Origin: Larix kaempferi
Taxonomy: Eukaryota; Streptophyta; Pinopsida; Pinales; Pinaceae
Direction: 5' to 3'
Length of the DNA stretch: 64,000 nt
Assembly: GCA_027924585.1 (NCBI GenBank)
Contig: BSBM01000386.1
Location: 6,030,501 to 6,094,500 of the forward strand
Made by a program: the position numbers and the translations under genes. The stretch's first letter is position 1; each line of letters opens with the position of its first letter. This document shows positions 10,209-22,582 of this stretch, piece after piece. The notes beneath the pieces are model-generated. The model was not told the DNA's origin. It saw nothing but the letters and a program-made list of their open reading frames with translations, and did not search any database.

Positions 10209-12473
10209 TGTTGGTGTTTATTATGTGTTAAATAATTCCAATATTTAAATTGTCAACCCGAGGAGGGAGCTTATGAGATGCAATCACTATATGTGTAGGA
10301 TTGAAGGCTTGAACTAACCTAAGCTGACTAAAGATGTAAATTTGCTAACATGCAACTACATGATTTTAAACTACTTACATGACTTTCATAATTCAAATGT
10401 AAGAATTTATTCTATCTATGAAAACAGGAAACTGATTACCAAATGAAGCAAGTAGAAAACTTAATAAAGATGTTAAACTGAATTGAAGTTGATTATGGAA
10501 ACAAGTAGAAAACTTGATAAGATATTTAATATTAATCCAAATCTTAAAACATGAAAATCTTTATTAAATAGAAACTATCAAGCTAAAAAAACTTGGAAAA
10601 TGGAATTATTAAACTATTACTAGAAAAACAAACTATCTAGAAACAAGATTAATAAGTTCAAAACAGTAACTAATTAGCAAAACAGAACTACAGATATGAA
10701 CTTTGGAAGAAGGATGAGCATAGGATAGGGAGGAAGTAAAGAAGAAGGAAAGAATGACAGAACTTAATTAGAAACTTTAAATAACAAGAAGCGAGATTGA
10801 ATTACATCTAAAACTATTAAGGAGGAACAAGAAGAATGATGAGTGGAAGGCAGAAGAAATTGGATTTTGAAGAAGGTGTAAAACAATGCAGAAAACACAT
10901 AGGTTTGAATGACGATCTGAATATTGGTCTGCATGGTGGTCCGAATGACAGTCTGAATGGAGCAAAATGTTTTAAAGTGAGGAAAAGAAGAGTTTTGGAT
11001 GATTTAAGTACCAGTTGGCTTTATGCATATGATCCTACAGTGCAAGGGAAGCAATGGAGAGATTATTTAGAAGCTAAGCTAATAAGGAATTATCTACTCT
11101 AATCATTATCTAGGTAGAGGAATTGTTTCTATGAGATATAGGAAGAAGGTTAAGATGGAAGAAGAGAGACTTAACCTACAACAGGTAGGAAGAAGAACTA
11201 ACAGAGGGGAAGAAGGGAGATAAAGGAATGCTAAGTATGGAGGAATTTGGAAGCAATATCTAATTATAATGATGAAAGAAGGATTGAAAACAAATTACAA
11301 ACTACCAAACTGTTGGTCGACCATTTCCTAATTCAGAAGAAGAGAGATTATATTAACAACATAATATTAATTACAGAGGAATGAGGATGACCTACACAGG
11401 AAAAGTGAAGTTAACTACACGCATAGGAAAATAAACTAGTTAATTGCAGAAAAGAAATGTAGAAAAAAGATAAATAAAACCTCTAGTTGATGAGGGGCCC
11501 TTCCTAGCAATCAGAGGGTGAACTATATTAGCTTAAATGATTGTCAGCAGAGCATCAACATACTAAAACTTCCATTAATCTGAGAAAATTACATAATACT
11601 TTATGCAAAAGTAACTGTTATCTCCTCTCTATTCCTACGCTATCTGATCTTACACATCTCTGCGTTTCTCCAAAGGAGGCGTTTATTTATAAGTTACAAT
11701 GGGTGAGAGGGTCGAGAGAGTCGACCTGTCTAATAATAGAAGTGTTTAAATGACTGTAACTATCGATTTAATTGATACATGCCAATGAAAGGAGTGTTCT
11801 TTAGACTTTGATGGGGTTGGTTCCTTCACAAGGCAGCTACAACATCGATTTAACTCAAAGGTGGATGAGCAATGTGCTGGCGGACTGAATCGTGGGCAGG
11901 CGAGCTCCTTCCAGAATGAAGGCGTGCAAGAGCTGAGCAGACATGCATGATTCCAGGATGAATGCATAGGAAAATCGGAGTTGAAGCATGGACATGGAGA
12001 AGAGGTGTGCTATCGAGCTTGGATGGCCTGGGGACGAATCTTCCAAAACCAAAGCTCCTTAACCGTGACCACCACGTGGCTAACAGAACCCACGTGCCCA
12101 TTTTTTCTTTTAATGGGAAAAGATATGCCAACCATGGATGTCATGGGCTGAACGGAAGGCTGAATGACAAGATGAACATGTTTAGACTTAACAACATAAG
12201 CACATTATCTGAATGAAGGGCCATTTGAAAAATGCAGCCTGTCTATTAAAACGTAGATGCCAATTATGCCCAGAAAATGTCACTTAAACATAAATAAATC
12301 ATAGTATAACGAAATATGAACAAGATTTGCATAATAAGTAAATAAATGCATACCTGGTCTATTCAATGGGCTGAATGGCAAAGAAAACAACTTAATATAG
12401 CAAAAATGATAAAAATAACACCATTCATAGTAGATTTATTGATAAAAAATAGTAACAAAAATGGACGTCAATA
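10209..12473 (-). mobile_element. Element A, 5' LTR (right copy)
   Basis: Begins TGTTGGTGTT and ends GACGTCAATA, where the terminal CA has mutated to TA. It is colinear with 4652-6916. Its plus-strand 88-codon open frame (10836-11102) differs from the other copy at 13 residues, with about 6 silent changes; that ratio fits neutral drift. The element's own promoter faces left. Confidence 0.88.
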
Positions 12474-14260
12474 GTTCTTAACCAAACTCATAGTGCTTTA
12501 CAGGTTTGAATCCCAGGTATTTCACCGGTCACACCTGCACAACGATCAGATTTAGTTAAATCATGAAACGTTTTACTGTAAAAATTATACATCAGAAGTA
12601 TTGATAGGATGTCGAAATTTTAGATGTGCTCAAGAAGTCTACTACCACCTTGAGAGATCTGGAACACTTAACAGTGTTTAGATTAACAACAACTTGAGCA
12701 CAAGTACAAGGTTCCAGAGGGTTTTAGTGGATAGAACCCTCAACCCTCACATGCTAATACATAGCATATCAAGATTCAAACTAAAATAAGATTCACTACC
12801 AAGGACAAATGACGTGAGGCTTTAAACATTCGAACGAGCATTGAAGCCACTAAGCCATCTCGAGCTCGACCTCTTAAACAAAATAAAATATAATTTTTTT
12901 TTACAGAGCTTGCATAAGGCTTCGAGCTATGGATTGAGCATTAAAACCATAGAGCCAACTCTCGGCTCAAGCTCTTGAAAACAAAACAAAAATTTAAACA
13001 ATAAGTTACAGAGTTAAGCAAATGCTATAACCCGAAAGGGGTATGCCATCGTAATCACAATGCGGAACACTCCATAAGGAGGCCACTGTGAGAATTAATG
13101 CTCCTGGCTTCTACATCACTGAGCACAATTAGCATGGATGCCTGCACAGAGCTTGAATTTTAGCGCAGTAGCGTAACATTGCACAACTGAAACAATTGCA
13201 AAGTTAAACCATGACCCTCCTTAGAACCGTTCATCCCAATGGGGTAAATCCTAAGAATATCACGATTGATGGTTGGATGATGATCCATGCAAGACGAGCT
13301 GGATTGTACAACTTGCTTGTAAATGCCTTCACATGGCTTCGACCAACCATTACTGAGTTGTCACCTCCCAATAGACCTGCTAGGATCAACAATGGAGTAA
13401 ACATTAATACCAAATCGTATGGAGTAAAGATTAATACCAAATATATATATCACAAAATATTTGAAACATTGTAATTGCATAACATAAATCGAATCAACCA
13501 GATTTGTTAACTTGTGGTCAATCCATGCATTGGGTTGACTAGAGTTTAGGAAATAAATATGGGAGCATAACCCAACTTTTATGTAATCATTACCATATTA
13601 CATATATGCATTCGAATGGGTATAATGAATTACAATATGATGTTTCATACGCTATTGGTATGGCCATAAATCCATAGGGATAACGCCTTCTCCTTAGTTG
13701 CCACATTAATATAAATTCAAGGTTCAAACATACAATGCTATATTCAAATCATTAACTTGGTATGTAATTGTTTCACACCATTGCTATGTTATGTAACGTA
13801 TAAGTCTAAGCTTGAGCTTGGGTTAGCATGGCTTGTGAGAGCATGCTTAACCTAGCTCGTTTGGTTATGAATCTCTTAACCTTGTTGATAAGCTTGAAAG
13901 AGCATAGGTAAGCGATGGATATAGTTTATGCATGGTCGGGTCGGTTTATATATATTAATATGTAGATATTGGTTTTACATAGATTGTTTATAATTCATTG
14001 TATTATATATATATATATATATATAGTTTCTATATATATATAAACACACATTATCGTATCACAGGTTAAATTAATACATAGATATATAGTTATATATACT
14101 ATGTATGTGAAGAACGATCGGTTCACACTTATATATAAAGTATGGCATTGTCATTAAAGGCATTGAGTCATAACACTTTGGATTACACTAATGAAGCTCG
14201 ACAAGCATAATTCATGGCACTGCCATTAATATGAACAAGTAGAATTATCATGACATTAGT
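12474..14260 (+). mobile_element. Element G, 5' LTR, second segment
   Basis: Resumes the LTR after element A and matches 61196-62967 base for base with scattered changes (for example CTTAACCAAACTCA and ACCATGACCCTCCTTAGAAC). An open frame at 13211-13474 has a counterpart at 61936-62208, but both are simply conserved LTR sequence. A short TA run near 14004-14024 lies where the 3' LTR has a much longer one. The last five bases, TTAGT (14256-14260), are the left target duplication of element B. Confidence 0.85.
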
Positions 14261-15735
14261 TGTAACACCCCAATTTTGATCGTTGTGATATATTGGCTTT
14301 TATGTAAATATTGTATACATGCGATTTATGTTTCCCTAGTGTGGATCTCAAGACCAAGGCCTCACTAGTGTATGCTCGGATTTTATTTAGAAAGGAAAGT
14401 ATGTTTGGCCTGGCCCAAGTGGGGCATTTTGAGCAGGAAGGATTTTGAGAACTACGGAGCTGAGCGCAGTTCAGTTGGAACAATTTTTGGATAAGTTTTG
14501 GTATGCTGCAAAGTTGCGCGCAGCGTAGTGTCGGAAGAGATGCAAAGTCAGTGCTGCGAGGAGAATAGTATTGCGATGTGTTCGGTCAATGGAAGATCCA
14601 GCTAAGCACAGTGTTGGACGGAAGACAACACATATTCTGGTTAGGTCATCAGAGATCTATTTTTGGCAAAGATGCTCGATAACTACCAAGCGGTGGGTAG
14701 GTGTAGATCAGGAGGAAGGTGACTGGTCACACACATAGAGAACTACTACTTCAACCAGTCATCTAAAGGTCATGAAGTAAGGAATAGATCGGCGAGAGCA
14801 ACCTATTGGAGCACACGTGATAGTTTTGTAAACCTAAGGGTTTCTGCCCTCGAAATGTAAAGACATGACCTAGGGGTTTTGATCTATAAATAAGGCAATT
14901 TTGTATGGGAAAGGGTTACTCTTCATTTTTGTTGGTCATTATTGAATATTGTTAGAGTGTGTGAGTTTGATGCTATTGTAAAGGCTCTGCAGCTGAGTGC
15001 ATAGAGACCTAATTTTGAGAGTGAGAAGAGCGTCTGTAGCTGAGTGGGCAGACGAAGAATTGTTGTACCCTTCCCTAAAGACAATATAACAATAGTTCTT
15101 GTGGACGTAGCCTTCATTTGGTGGGTGAACCACGTTAAATACCGTGTTATGTGACTACTTTGTGTTTTTGCCATTGTCCATTTGCTTAATATGAATGCTT
15201 GATGCTGTAGTCATTGGATATTTGTTGCTTTTAACTGTATTCACCGTGGAAAAGATGGGAATAAGATGTTAAGTAGCACCTGTATGGATGAATGCTAATG
15301 TATGCATATTTTAAGTCATTGAATGTATGGATCTATTAAATAATCACACAGTAATTGCTAAGGTTGAATCGTGATATCAGAACATGCAGCATTGTGCATT
15401 TCACTTATTTACATAAGTTGTGATGTTAATCAGTCTAAGTGTTGATGAATGAGTAAGAATTACGGACAAGATTGAGTAGTTAGATCAAGTATTTGAAGTG
15501 AACCCGCAGTCAGATTGACGCACCATCACACCAGAGCCACTGCGAGATAAGCTGCTGATACCTTATTATCATAAGATAGAAGTATCCTGCCGCACAGTCT
15601 GTGGATGCGCTGGTTGCATGGGTATTACCGCTACCGTAGTAATCGACACGAAGTAGAAGACTTCGCACAGTGATTTGTCCGCGGAATTTCCTTTCTACAT
15701 TGCGTGTTAGTCAGTTTAAGCACTCACATCACCAA
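14261..15735 (+). mobile_element. Element B, left (5') LTR
   Basis: Starts TGTAACACCCC right after the TTAGT duplication. A TATA box at 14885 and the lack of coding features fit an LTR of about 1.5 kb. The 3' limit is drawn where the 177-bp repeat begins. I could not identify a primer-binding site, so the LTR may end earlier or include that repeat. Confidence 0.55.
14885..14892 (+). promoter_or_regulatory. TATA box in the left LTR of element B
   Basis: TATAAATA in the context GATCTATAAATAAGGC, about 625 bp into the LTR. Transcription would start near 14915-14920. Inferred from sequence only. Confidence 0.5.
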
Positions 15736-15912
15736 GTTGTGGAAACTTGATTCCGCAACCACCCCCTCAGCTTCACCTCGGGTGAGACCTCAGGTTGCTC
15801 GTATCCTATTGCCAAAAAGGGCTCGTGAATAAGGGTTTTGTTGGTATCCTACACCGCGAAGTACCTGGGTCTACATTGGAAAAATCTTTAGATCAGTTTA
15901 TACACCAACAAA
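15736..15912 (+). repeat. 177-bp direct repeat P, left copy
   Basis: From GTTGTGGAAAC to CCAACAAA this matches 40693-40868 over its full length with about 15% differences, and neither flank matches. It opens with a hairpin-capable pair (GTTGTGGAA...TTCCGCAAC) and its second part begins TTTTGTTGG and ends CCAACAAA, so it has inverted ends. It sits between the left LTR and the gag region of B. It may be part of the leader, a short solo LTR of a miniature element, or a coding module; I cannot decide. Confidence 0.65.
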
Positions 15913-16491
15913 TGGTTCCATTGCCGCGCTAAGACTCAGTGATGTGATAGTGTATTTTAAAAAGTAATGTGCGAAGAAGAATGTGAGTTCCCATTAGGGT
16001 CAGATAATTGGCATCCAGAAAGAAAGAGATCTGGGCTTGGTGTGATAAGATCGAAAGAGATTTTACAAAGAAAGATAACATACATCCATGTCTATCAGAC
16101 GTACAGTGGTTGAACATATACTTGTGGAGGGATATCCACGAGATTTTCTGGGATTTGTTTCTAAACGAGCTGCACGAGTGGATATCATGCCTCGCAGAAA
16201 GAAAGAATTGTTCTCAAGGAGGAGTACCTACAAAGTGGACTCCATAGCTTACTGGATAGCTCAAAGCAATAGACAACGCACTATCACGAGTAGTCGACTT
16301 CTGGGTTGATAGCATACTTGAAGGATTTGTGACTGAGTTTGTTGTAGACACATTGAAATCCTACGGCCAAGCTGATGCATACTTTTTTGAAGGATTAAGA
16401 GGTAAGTTCCTGAACAATCTCAGTCTATACATTAAAATGCTTTTAGCTAAGAAAGGTGTTTTAAGAATGCAGTAATAATTCTAAACCTGTC
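15913..16491 (+). other. Leader of element B with broken open frames
   Basis: Overlapping frames at 16008-16247 and 16088-16309 suggest a decayed coding segment ahead of the recognisable gag, but no family can be named. No other feature is seen. Confidence 0.35.
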
Positions 16492-18378
16492 ATGGTAGAA
16501 AATACATACATTGATTCTGACGAAGAAAACCATATTTTGAGAAGTGGAAAGAGATATAAGTTTGATAACGAAAAGAATACCGAAGCACCTAAAAACCACG
16601 TAGATACCGAAATTCCATGTGACCTTAATACTCAGATCACGCAATTATCAGCTACAATCCAACGTATTATACGTCAGAATCCAAGAGTCCAGAACCCACC
16701 CGCTGTGAGCATCACGCAACCCACCCCATAGAACGTCAATACTAGTAGCACCGCAGGAGTGAGTGTTCAGACCATTCCGCAAAACACTATCTCTAGCACG
16801 ATCCAGCAGCCTATGTCTACTTTTGCCGCAGGGAATTCATTGTAGAATCGTACACAACCAGGAAGAAGGATGACTAATAATGATATAAAGCTGCCGATAT
16901 TCAAAGGAATGGGTCTAGAAGACCTTGATCAACATTGGTTCCTATGTGAAGCTGTATGGAGTGTCAAGCAAGTTCATGATGACGCTGTGAAGAGAGCACA
17001 GCTCATCACTACTTTCAGAGATAGAGAATTACACTGGTTTATGAAGTATTCTCAAGCACAAGTGAGAACTCTAAAAGACATCAAAGCTGCGATGTTAGTA
17101 GAATTCAAAAAGTCGAAATCATAATCACAATGCATAATAGAGTTGAAAGAAATCAAACAGAAACATATTGAATCGGTCTGGGAATTCGACCAAAAATTTA
17201 AAACATTGTTGGACCAAGTGAGCTTTGTTATAGCTCTGCAACAGCACCAAGAGTGGTTCATTGCTGCGTTGTTGCCTCATATCAGACAACCATTAATGCA
17301 ACATAAAGTTGTGTCACAGGATGAGGCCTTGGAGATCGCGATGAAGTTGGAAGCTTCACCAATTGGAGAGAGTAGTTCTGGAATGTTACAGATCTAGAAC
17401 CAGTTGGCTACCTTGACATTAGAATTGCAAGGTATGAAGAATGGAAATGAATAGAGACATGAACAAAGACATGAAGTTTGGTGCACAGGATGCAAAGGAG
17501 AGGGCCACACCAGAGAACATTGCCCCTTCTTTCAAGATTATATTAACAGTAGTGCACCAAAACCAATGAATATGAATCAGAACCAGGCGCCATGGTGTGA
17601 AATTTGCAAAACAAGAGGACACCGGCCTGAGGACTATTATTTTATACAGAAATATGTAAAAACACATAAAAACTTATACTGTAATTTATGTAAGTCAGTT
17701 GGACATGATGAGTCCAACTGTCGTGCTTATGAGCTGATGACTGAAAGAAAGCGAGATATGGAAGCAATGAGAGGTGCTGGAATGTACTGGGTTCAAGAAG
17801 AAAACCAGCCAAAATAGGAGAATACCCAGTATGATCAGGGTGGATATAGAGGTCGTGGTGGTGGATACCATGGGAGAGGGAGAAATGTTGTCCCAACTCA
17901 ACGAAGTGGCTGAGGCTAGGTAATCTGCTATAACTGTTGCCAGCCAGGTCATGTATCTAGAGAATGTACTAATCCATGCACCACATGCAACTACTGTAAA
18001 TCATTTGATCATGTAATTGAAGACTTCCATGTACTTGAGGTAGAAATACAGAAGCAGAGAAGGACAGAAAGGCCAAACCCTAACATTTAGTTAATCGAAG
18101 CAAAGAGTAGACCTACAGATTCGAGTATAAATGCAGTAACGCTAAGTGGCACTGACATAGGAAGAGACAAAAGCGCAGAAGCCTCAACTTTTGGAACAAC
18201 TGATCCTAAGAAGAACCCTGGAGAAACAATATGGATTAGAAAATCTCCTGGGAAGGCACCTCCTTTGAATTTACAGAAAAATAAAGAAGTATTTAAAGAA
18301 GTGCGGGACATGTTCAAACAACCACCACCTACTTCACCAAGAATCCCGTTGCACAGTGAAGCACCATAGATAGAAGAC
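16492..18378 (+). pseudogene. gag: Element B gag (nucleocapsid) with zinc knuckles, interrupted by stops
   Basis: One reading frame runs the whole length, broken by about ten stops that are TAG or TGA with one TAA, and no frameshift is needed. The middle resembles the retrotransposon gag core (LPIFKGMGLEDLDQHWFLC near 16888; WFIAALLPHIRQPL near 17252). It is followed by cysteine-rich knuckles: CTGCKGEGHTREHC (~17478), CEICKTRGHRPEDY (~17598), CNLCKSVGHDESNC (~17680) and CYNCCQPGHVSREC (~17929), then CTTCNYCKSFDH. Four or five knuckles is more than the usual one or two. Gag would assemble the particle and bind the RNA. The end runs into the protease region in the same frame. Confidence 0.8.
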
Positions 18379-19200
18379 ATGCCACTAGCATATGATCAGA
18401 CGCGCGCTGCACCAGATACAAGCACTTCTATTGCGCAGTTCCTACGAAGCTGCATGAAGCTATTGAAGAGCACAGATGCTTTTGTGGAATTTGAAAAACT
18501 GCTAAATCGGTGTGAATCACGTAGTGAGAGGGGGACTTCCCATGGCGCAACTCATAACATTAGGAGTCCCAAAAGAACCAGGAGGGAAATGTGGTTAAAT
18601 GTCTTGACCAAGCAGACATGGCAGGCGATGGGGAAACCAAGGTTACAGTGGTCACCTATACAGTTAAGAATGGCTAATAAAGGCATAGTTATACCATTGG
18701 GGAGGTTACCCAATACCATTGTTGACATTGATGGAGTGCGAAGTTATGCAGACTTCAAAGTAATTGAAATTGTGGATGATAGCAATCCTTATCTGGCGCT
18801 GCTGGGTATCGGGGCAATGACGAACTCCACCATCATAAATATGAAGACAATGAAAATGTTATTTGAAGGCAATGACATAATGGTCGTAGCACCACTGGAC
18901 CCTTCACAAGGGGAGCGATATGTTGAACCAATTCAAGAGGAGTATAGAGCTCAAGATCTTGACCATATCTATAAAATGACAATGAATGCGGTGGATTATA
19001 TTCATCCTACTGTGGATGGAACACTCAGCTGGCGCTGCGATAGTTCTTGCATCTCAGAATCTAAGGTAGGATTGGAAAACTGGCAACACATAATGCATGA
19101 AGTATCTGCCAGGAGATGCGTGACAATAACAAAATCACTCTGCTGGATTGGAAAGAAGGTGAGTCCAATCCCCACTTATGATGGTTCAAGTATGTTTATT
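18379..19200 (+). pseudogene. pol: Element B protease region
   Basis: Part of a 292-codon open frame continuing the gag frame. Residues ~100-180 (PLGRLPNTIVDIDGVRSYAD, then VIEIVDDSNPYLALLGIGA) match the retropepsin-like region of a plant Ty3/gypsy family in which the segment reads DIEGVRT.ADFEVIEIVDD..PYPALLGIDWA; the usual GIDWA has become GIGAM. The catalytic D-S/T-G core is not evident upstream. A conserved linker follows (DLDHIYKMTMNAVDYIHPTV, then DGTLSWRCDSSC), ending in the second gag-like domain. The frame shifts near 19190-19210. Confidence 0.7.
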
Positions 19201-20003
19201 CATTTAACAAAGAATACACTGCAGCAGTTGCAAACGAACACTGCGTCTCAGCATTAGACATGGCACTGCGCGAGGCACCTTCCAGATGGTGGGCAACACA
19301 TAAGAAGACACTGACAACTTGGGACCAGTGCAGAATTAAAATGCTGATCAGGTTTGTTGATAAGGTTACACTACCTTTTCAGAAATACAATGGCCAGACG
19401 GATCCAGGGGATCATATTGTATCCTGTGTAGAAGCTTGGGAGGAAAGACCACAGACAGAATGGGTACACCTTTTTGTGCATACACTAGAGGGGCCTATTC
19501 CAAAGAAATGGTATCTAGAGGCAGAGCTGCGTAGAGGAACTATAGATTGGTTTGTCCTAACTGTGAGCTTCCAGAAGGACTTTAGCTTTGAATATGACCA
19601 TCCTACTATCAATGAAGTGTTGCAACTTATCAAGGAAAAGATATTTAGACTAGATTGCATGCAAGAAAATATAACATTAGAATTTTTTTTTGAAGTAAAC
19701 AGTATACTTGCGAGTCTACAACCAGATTAGAAAGAACAAGTAGAGCAGGCCTTGGAATGTTATAACTTAGCTGAAGAAGTTGAAGATAAGATCGACAGTG
19801 ATGAGGAAAACCCATGCAACATAAACATCCCTGAATCAGAAGGAACGCGCCAGGTAGAAGGACCTCCACTGAAAATTCCAGATATGAGTGGACCGGTTAA
19901 AACAAAGAAAGTGAACATTGGCACCAGTGAAGAGCCAAAGTTCGCAGCAATAGGAGACTATTGGGATGACGATACAGTCACAGAGGTCATGGGTATATTA
20001 TAG
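19201..20003 (+). pseudogene. pol: Element B second gag-like domain between protease and RT
   Basis: Reads ALDMALREAPSRWWATHKKT at 19251-19310 and continues with CVEAWEERPQTEWVHLFVHT, the tryptophan-rich core of retrotransposon gag domains. It lies after the protease, an order known for this plant gypsy family. The frame is open for 156 codons from 19260, then broken by a stop at 19728-19730, then open again from 19752. Its role is unclear; a structural particle protein is likely. Confidence 0.65.
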
Positions 20004-21060
20004 GAATATCAGGAAGTATCCCCGACCAAATACACAAAGATGAAAGACATTCTGGGAGACTTAGGAGTGGTGAAAATTCCTCTTAAGCCTGGCGTTAAAC
20101 CCGTGAAGCAAAGGCGATATAGATTAAATCCGTGCTACAAAGAATGAGTTAAAGCAGAACTTGACAAGATGCTCGATGCAGGGATCATTGAGCCGGTTAA
20201 AGAATCTGAATGGATAATCCTGATGGTTGTCCAAGATAAAAAAAAAGGGTGAAATCAGGATCTACGTTGATCTCAGAAAGCTGAATGATGCTTCAATGCA
20301 TGACCCATTTCCTACTCCTTTTACCGACGAAGTACTTGATAACGTTGGAGGGAATGAGGCATACTCTTTTACTGATGGATTCTCTGGATACCATCAGATA
20401 AGAATTGATTTGGCCCATAGGCACAAGACCACTTTTGCAACAGAATGGGGGTCGTTCCAGTATACAGTGATGCCTTTTGGTCTAAAGAACGCACTAGCCA
20501 TATTTTCTAGAGTGGTGATCGCAGCATTTATAGAATTCATACATAAATTTTTAGAGGTTTACTTTGACGATTGGAACATTTTTGGGCTACTGAATAACCA
20601 TGCCACGAACCTCAGGATGATGCTAGAAAAATGCAGACGACATCAGATTTCTTTAAATTTGAAGAAATATATTTTTTGTGTTCCTTATGGGATTCTGTTG
20701 GGACACATTGTGTGCAAACAAGGCTTGATGGTTGACCCTGCGAAGATCACAGTTATTGTAAATTTTCCTACACCAAATTCAGTTAAACAATTGCGCACTA
20801 CACTAGGGCATACCAGTTACTATAGGAAATTTATAAAAGGGTATGTGCAAATAACCGCAGCAATGGAGAAGATTTTAAAGAAAGATGCATCGTTCATTTG
20901 GAAGGAGGAATATGAGAAAGGATTTGACACATTGAAAGAGAAGATGGTCACTGTGTCGATTGTAGTTTTTCCAGATTGGGAGAAGTAATTTAATGTCCAT
21001 GTTGATGCTTCATGTATAGCATTGGGCGTTGTTCTTGCCCAGCCAGGAGAATGAGGCATT
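20004..21060 (+). pseudogene. pol: Element B reverse transcriptase
   Basis: Gypsy-type RT read over about 350 codons. It has the linker (DILGDLGVVKIPLKPGVKPV), the fingers (IRIYVDLRKLNDAS), TDGFSGYHQIRIDLA, FQYTVMPFGLKNA, the catalytic VYFDDWNIFG at about 20558-20590, and the connection LRTTLGHTSYYRKFIKGY. It begins after a stop at 20001-20003, has one stop at 20144-20146 and a frame change in a run of nine A at 20239-20247, where the usual sequence reads KKxGGIR. A TAA at 20986-20988 is followed by the RNase H start FNVHVDASCIALGVVLAQPG. Element D then interrupts the gene at 21061, and the RNase H resumes at 28715. Confidence 0.9.
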
Positions 21061-21065
21061 AATCA

Positions 21066-21617
21066 TGTTAAAATTCAATATGCTAAGACAGAAAATAGCA
21101 GCATTACATTCCATTTCACAATAATAGCATATACAGGATCACTGAAGAAACAACAAGCACAGCATAAACACAAGAGACAGAGATTTATCCTGGGAAACCC
21201 TCATGGGGTAGAAAACCTAGCAAAGCTTCCTCAATATAGATGACCAGAAATATACAAAGATGAAACCCTGAGACATGATCTCCTCCTCCACAATAGCAGA
21301 CCTCTCCTCCACAAGTGCGTTATCCTTAAGTGTGTGAGTGAGTCAAATGAGGAACACACCTCCTCTATTTATACACTACTCTGATATGTATTTTACACAA
21401 GTACATGTAGGCTCGTATTTAACCATTAGGTTAAATACCCCATTATAACTGACTGGGCCGACCCCCACATGGTGGGTCTAATAACCCTAGTTACCACACC
21501 CAACTCGGAGGAATAAACATCTCCGTATTTATAGTATAATCACATCGGAGGTATGGAACATCTCTGGAATAAATAATATACAAATATAATATTCTTTGAA
21601 GTTACAATATTTCAACA
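21066..21617 (-). mobile_element. Element D, 3' LTR (left copy)
   Basis: Begins TGTTAAAATTC and ends TATTTCAACA on the plus strand. It is followed by CTCCCCCTTAACG, the reverse complement of the polypurine tract. Colinear with 28158-28709. Confidence 0.92.
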
Positions 21618-21838
21618 CTCCCCCTTAACGAGAAGGATATTATAACAGTATCTGCACGAGAAAGGAGTCATCAACATCATACATGATACATCTATAAATC
21701 ATTGGAAGCTTTCTCAACATCATCAGTAACTCAAGCAGTTACTGGAACATCTTCAATACTGGAACATCAACATCTTCAGTACTGAGTCTTTATCTTCTGC
21801 AGCACTCGAATAGCTACAACAACATCAACATATGGATC

Positions 21839-22230
21839 CTCACGATCATCAGTATCGTCATCTCACGATCATTAGCATCGTCATCACACGATCATCAGCA
21901 TCGTCATCACACGATCATCAGCATCGTCATCACACGATCATCAGCATCGTCATCACACGATCATCAGCATCGTCATCACACCATCATCAGCATCGTCATC
22001 TCATGATCATCAGCATCGTCATCACACGATCATCAGCATCGTCATCTCACGATCATCAGCATCATCATCACACGATCATCAGCATCGTCATCACACGATC
22101 ATCAGCATCGTCATCTCACGATCATCAGCATCGTCATCACACGATCATCAGCATCGTCATCTCACGATCATCAGCATCGTCATCACACGATCATCAGCAT
22201 CGTCATCACACGATCATCAGCATCGTCATC
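21839..22230 (+). repeat. 23-bp minisatellite, about 17 copies
   Basis: The unit is ACGATCATCAGCATCGTCAT plus TCA/CAC joining bases (23 bp). Because 23 is not a multiple of three, the plus-strand 193-codon frame here cycles through three peptide versions with a 23-residue period. It is a by-product of the array, not a gene. Confidence 0.92.
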
Positions 22231-22576
22231 GATACAGGTATCCATAACAATACAAGTATCCACATCATTAGTACACGTATTCATGCCAATACAAGTGTAC
22301 ATATCATCAATACAAGTATCCACACTGATACAAGTAACCATATCATCAATACAAGTATCCTACCGATACAAGTAACCACATCATCAATACAAGTATCCTA
22401 CCGATACAAGTAACCACATCATCAATACAAGTATCCTACCGATACAAGTAACCACATCATCATTACAAGTATCCTACCGATACAAGTAACCACATCATCA
22501 ATACAAGTATCCTACCGATACAAGTAACCACATCATCAATACAAGTATCCTACCGATACAAGTAACCACATCAAAA
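22231..22576 (+). repeat. 38-bp tandem repeat, about 7 regular copies plus decayed copies
   Basis: The unit ATCATCAATACAAGTATCC followed by TACCGATACAAGTAACCAC recurs every 38 bp from about 22343. The stretch before that is a looser version. It continues directly from the 23-bp array. Confidence 0.88.
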
Positions 22577-22582
22577 AATCAC

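Larger units (their letters stand above)
4652..12473 (-). mobile_element. Element A: non-autonomous LTR retrotransposon (large retrotransposon derivative type)
   Basis: Two direct LTRs of identical length (2265 bp each) flank 3292 bp of internal DNA. The minus orientation follows from the tRNA-Asp primer site beside the right LTR and the purine tract beside the left one. Target duplications are ATTCT (4647-4651) and GTTCT (12474-12478). The matching unoccupied site reads CCTTTGTTCTTAACC near 61190-61205. I found no protease, RT, RNase H or integrase in any frame, so it would need enzymes from another element. The Asp primer is typical of Tat/Athila-group gypsy elements; that assignment is an inference. 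Over the first ~175 bp the LTRs differ at about 8 positions. Confidence 0.85.

Noticed and set aside
12830-13000. Repeated CGAGCTC / GAGCCAACTC words as a possible regulatory array
   Set aside because: Too irregular, and equally present in the paired LTR, so not specific.
13211-13474. 87-codon open frame with a counterpart at 61936-62208
   Set aside because: Conserved only because both lie in the paired LTRs of element G. No recognisable domain, and the frame ends differ.
21832-22413. 193-codon open frame rich in His, Ser and Ile
   Set aside because: It is the 23-bp minisatellite translated; its peptide period of 23 residues simply follows from the unit length.
21839-22576. Possible CRISPR-like array
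   Set aside because: Units are contiguous tandem repeats without unique spacers, in a plant retrotransposon.
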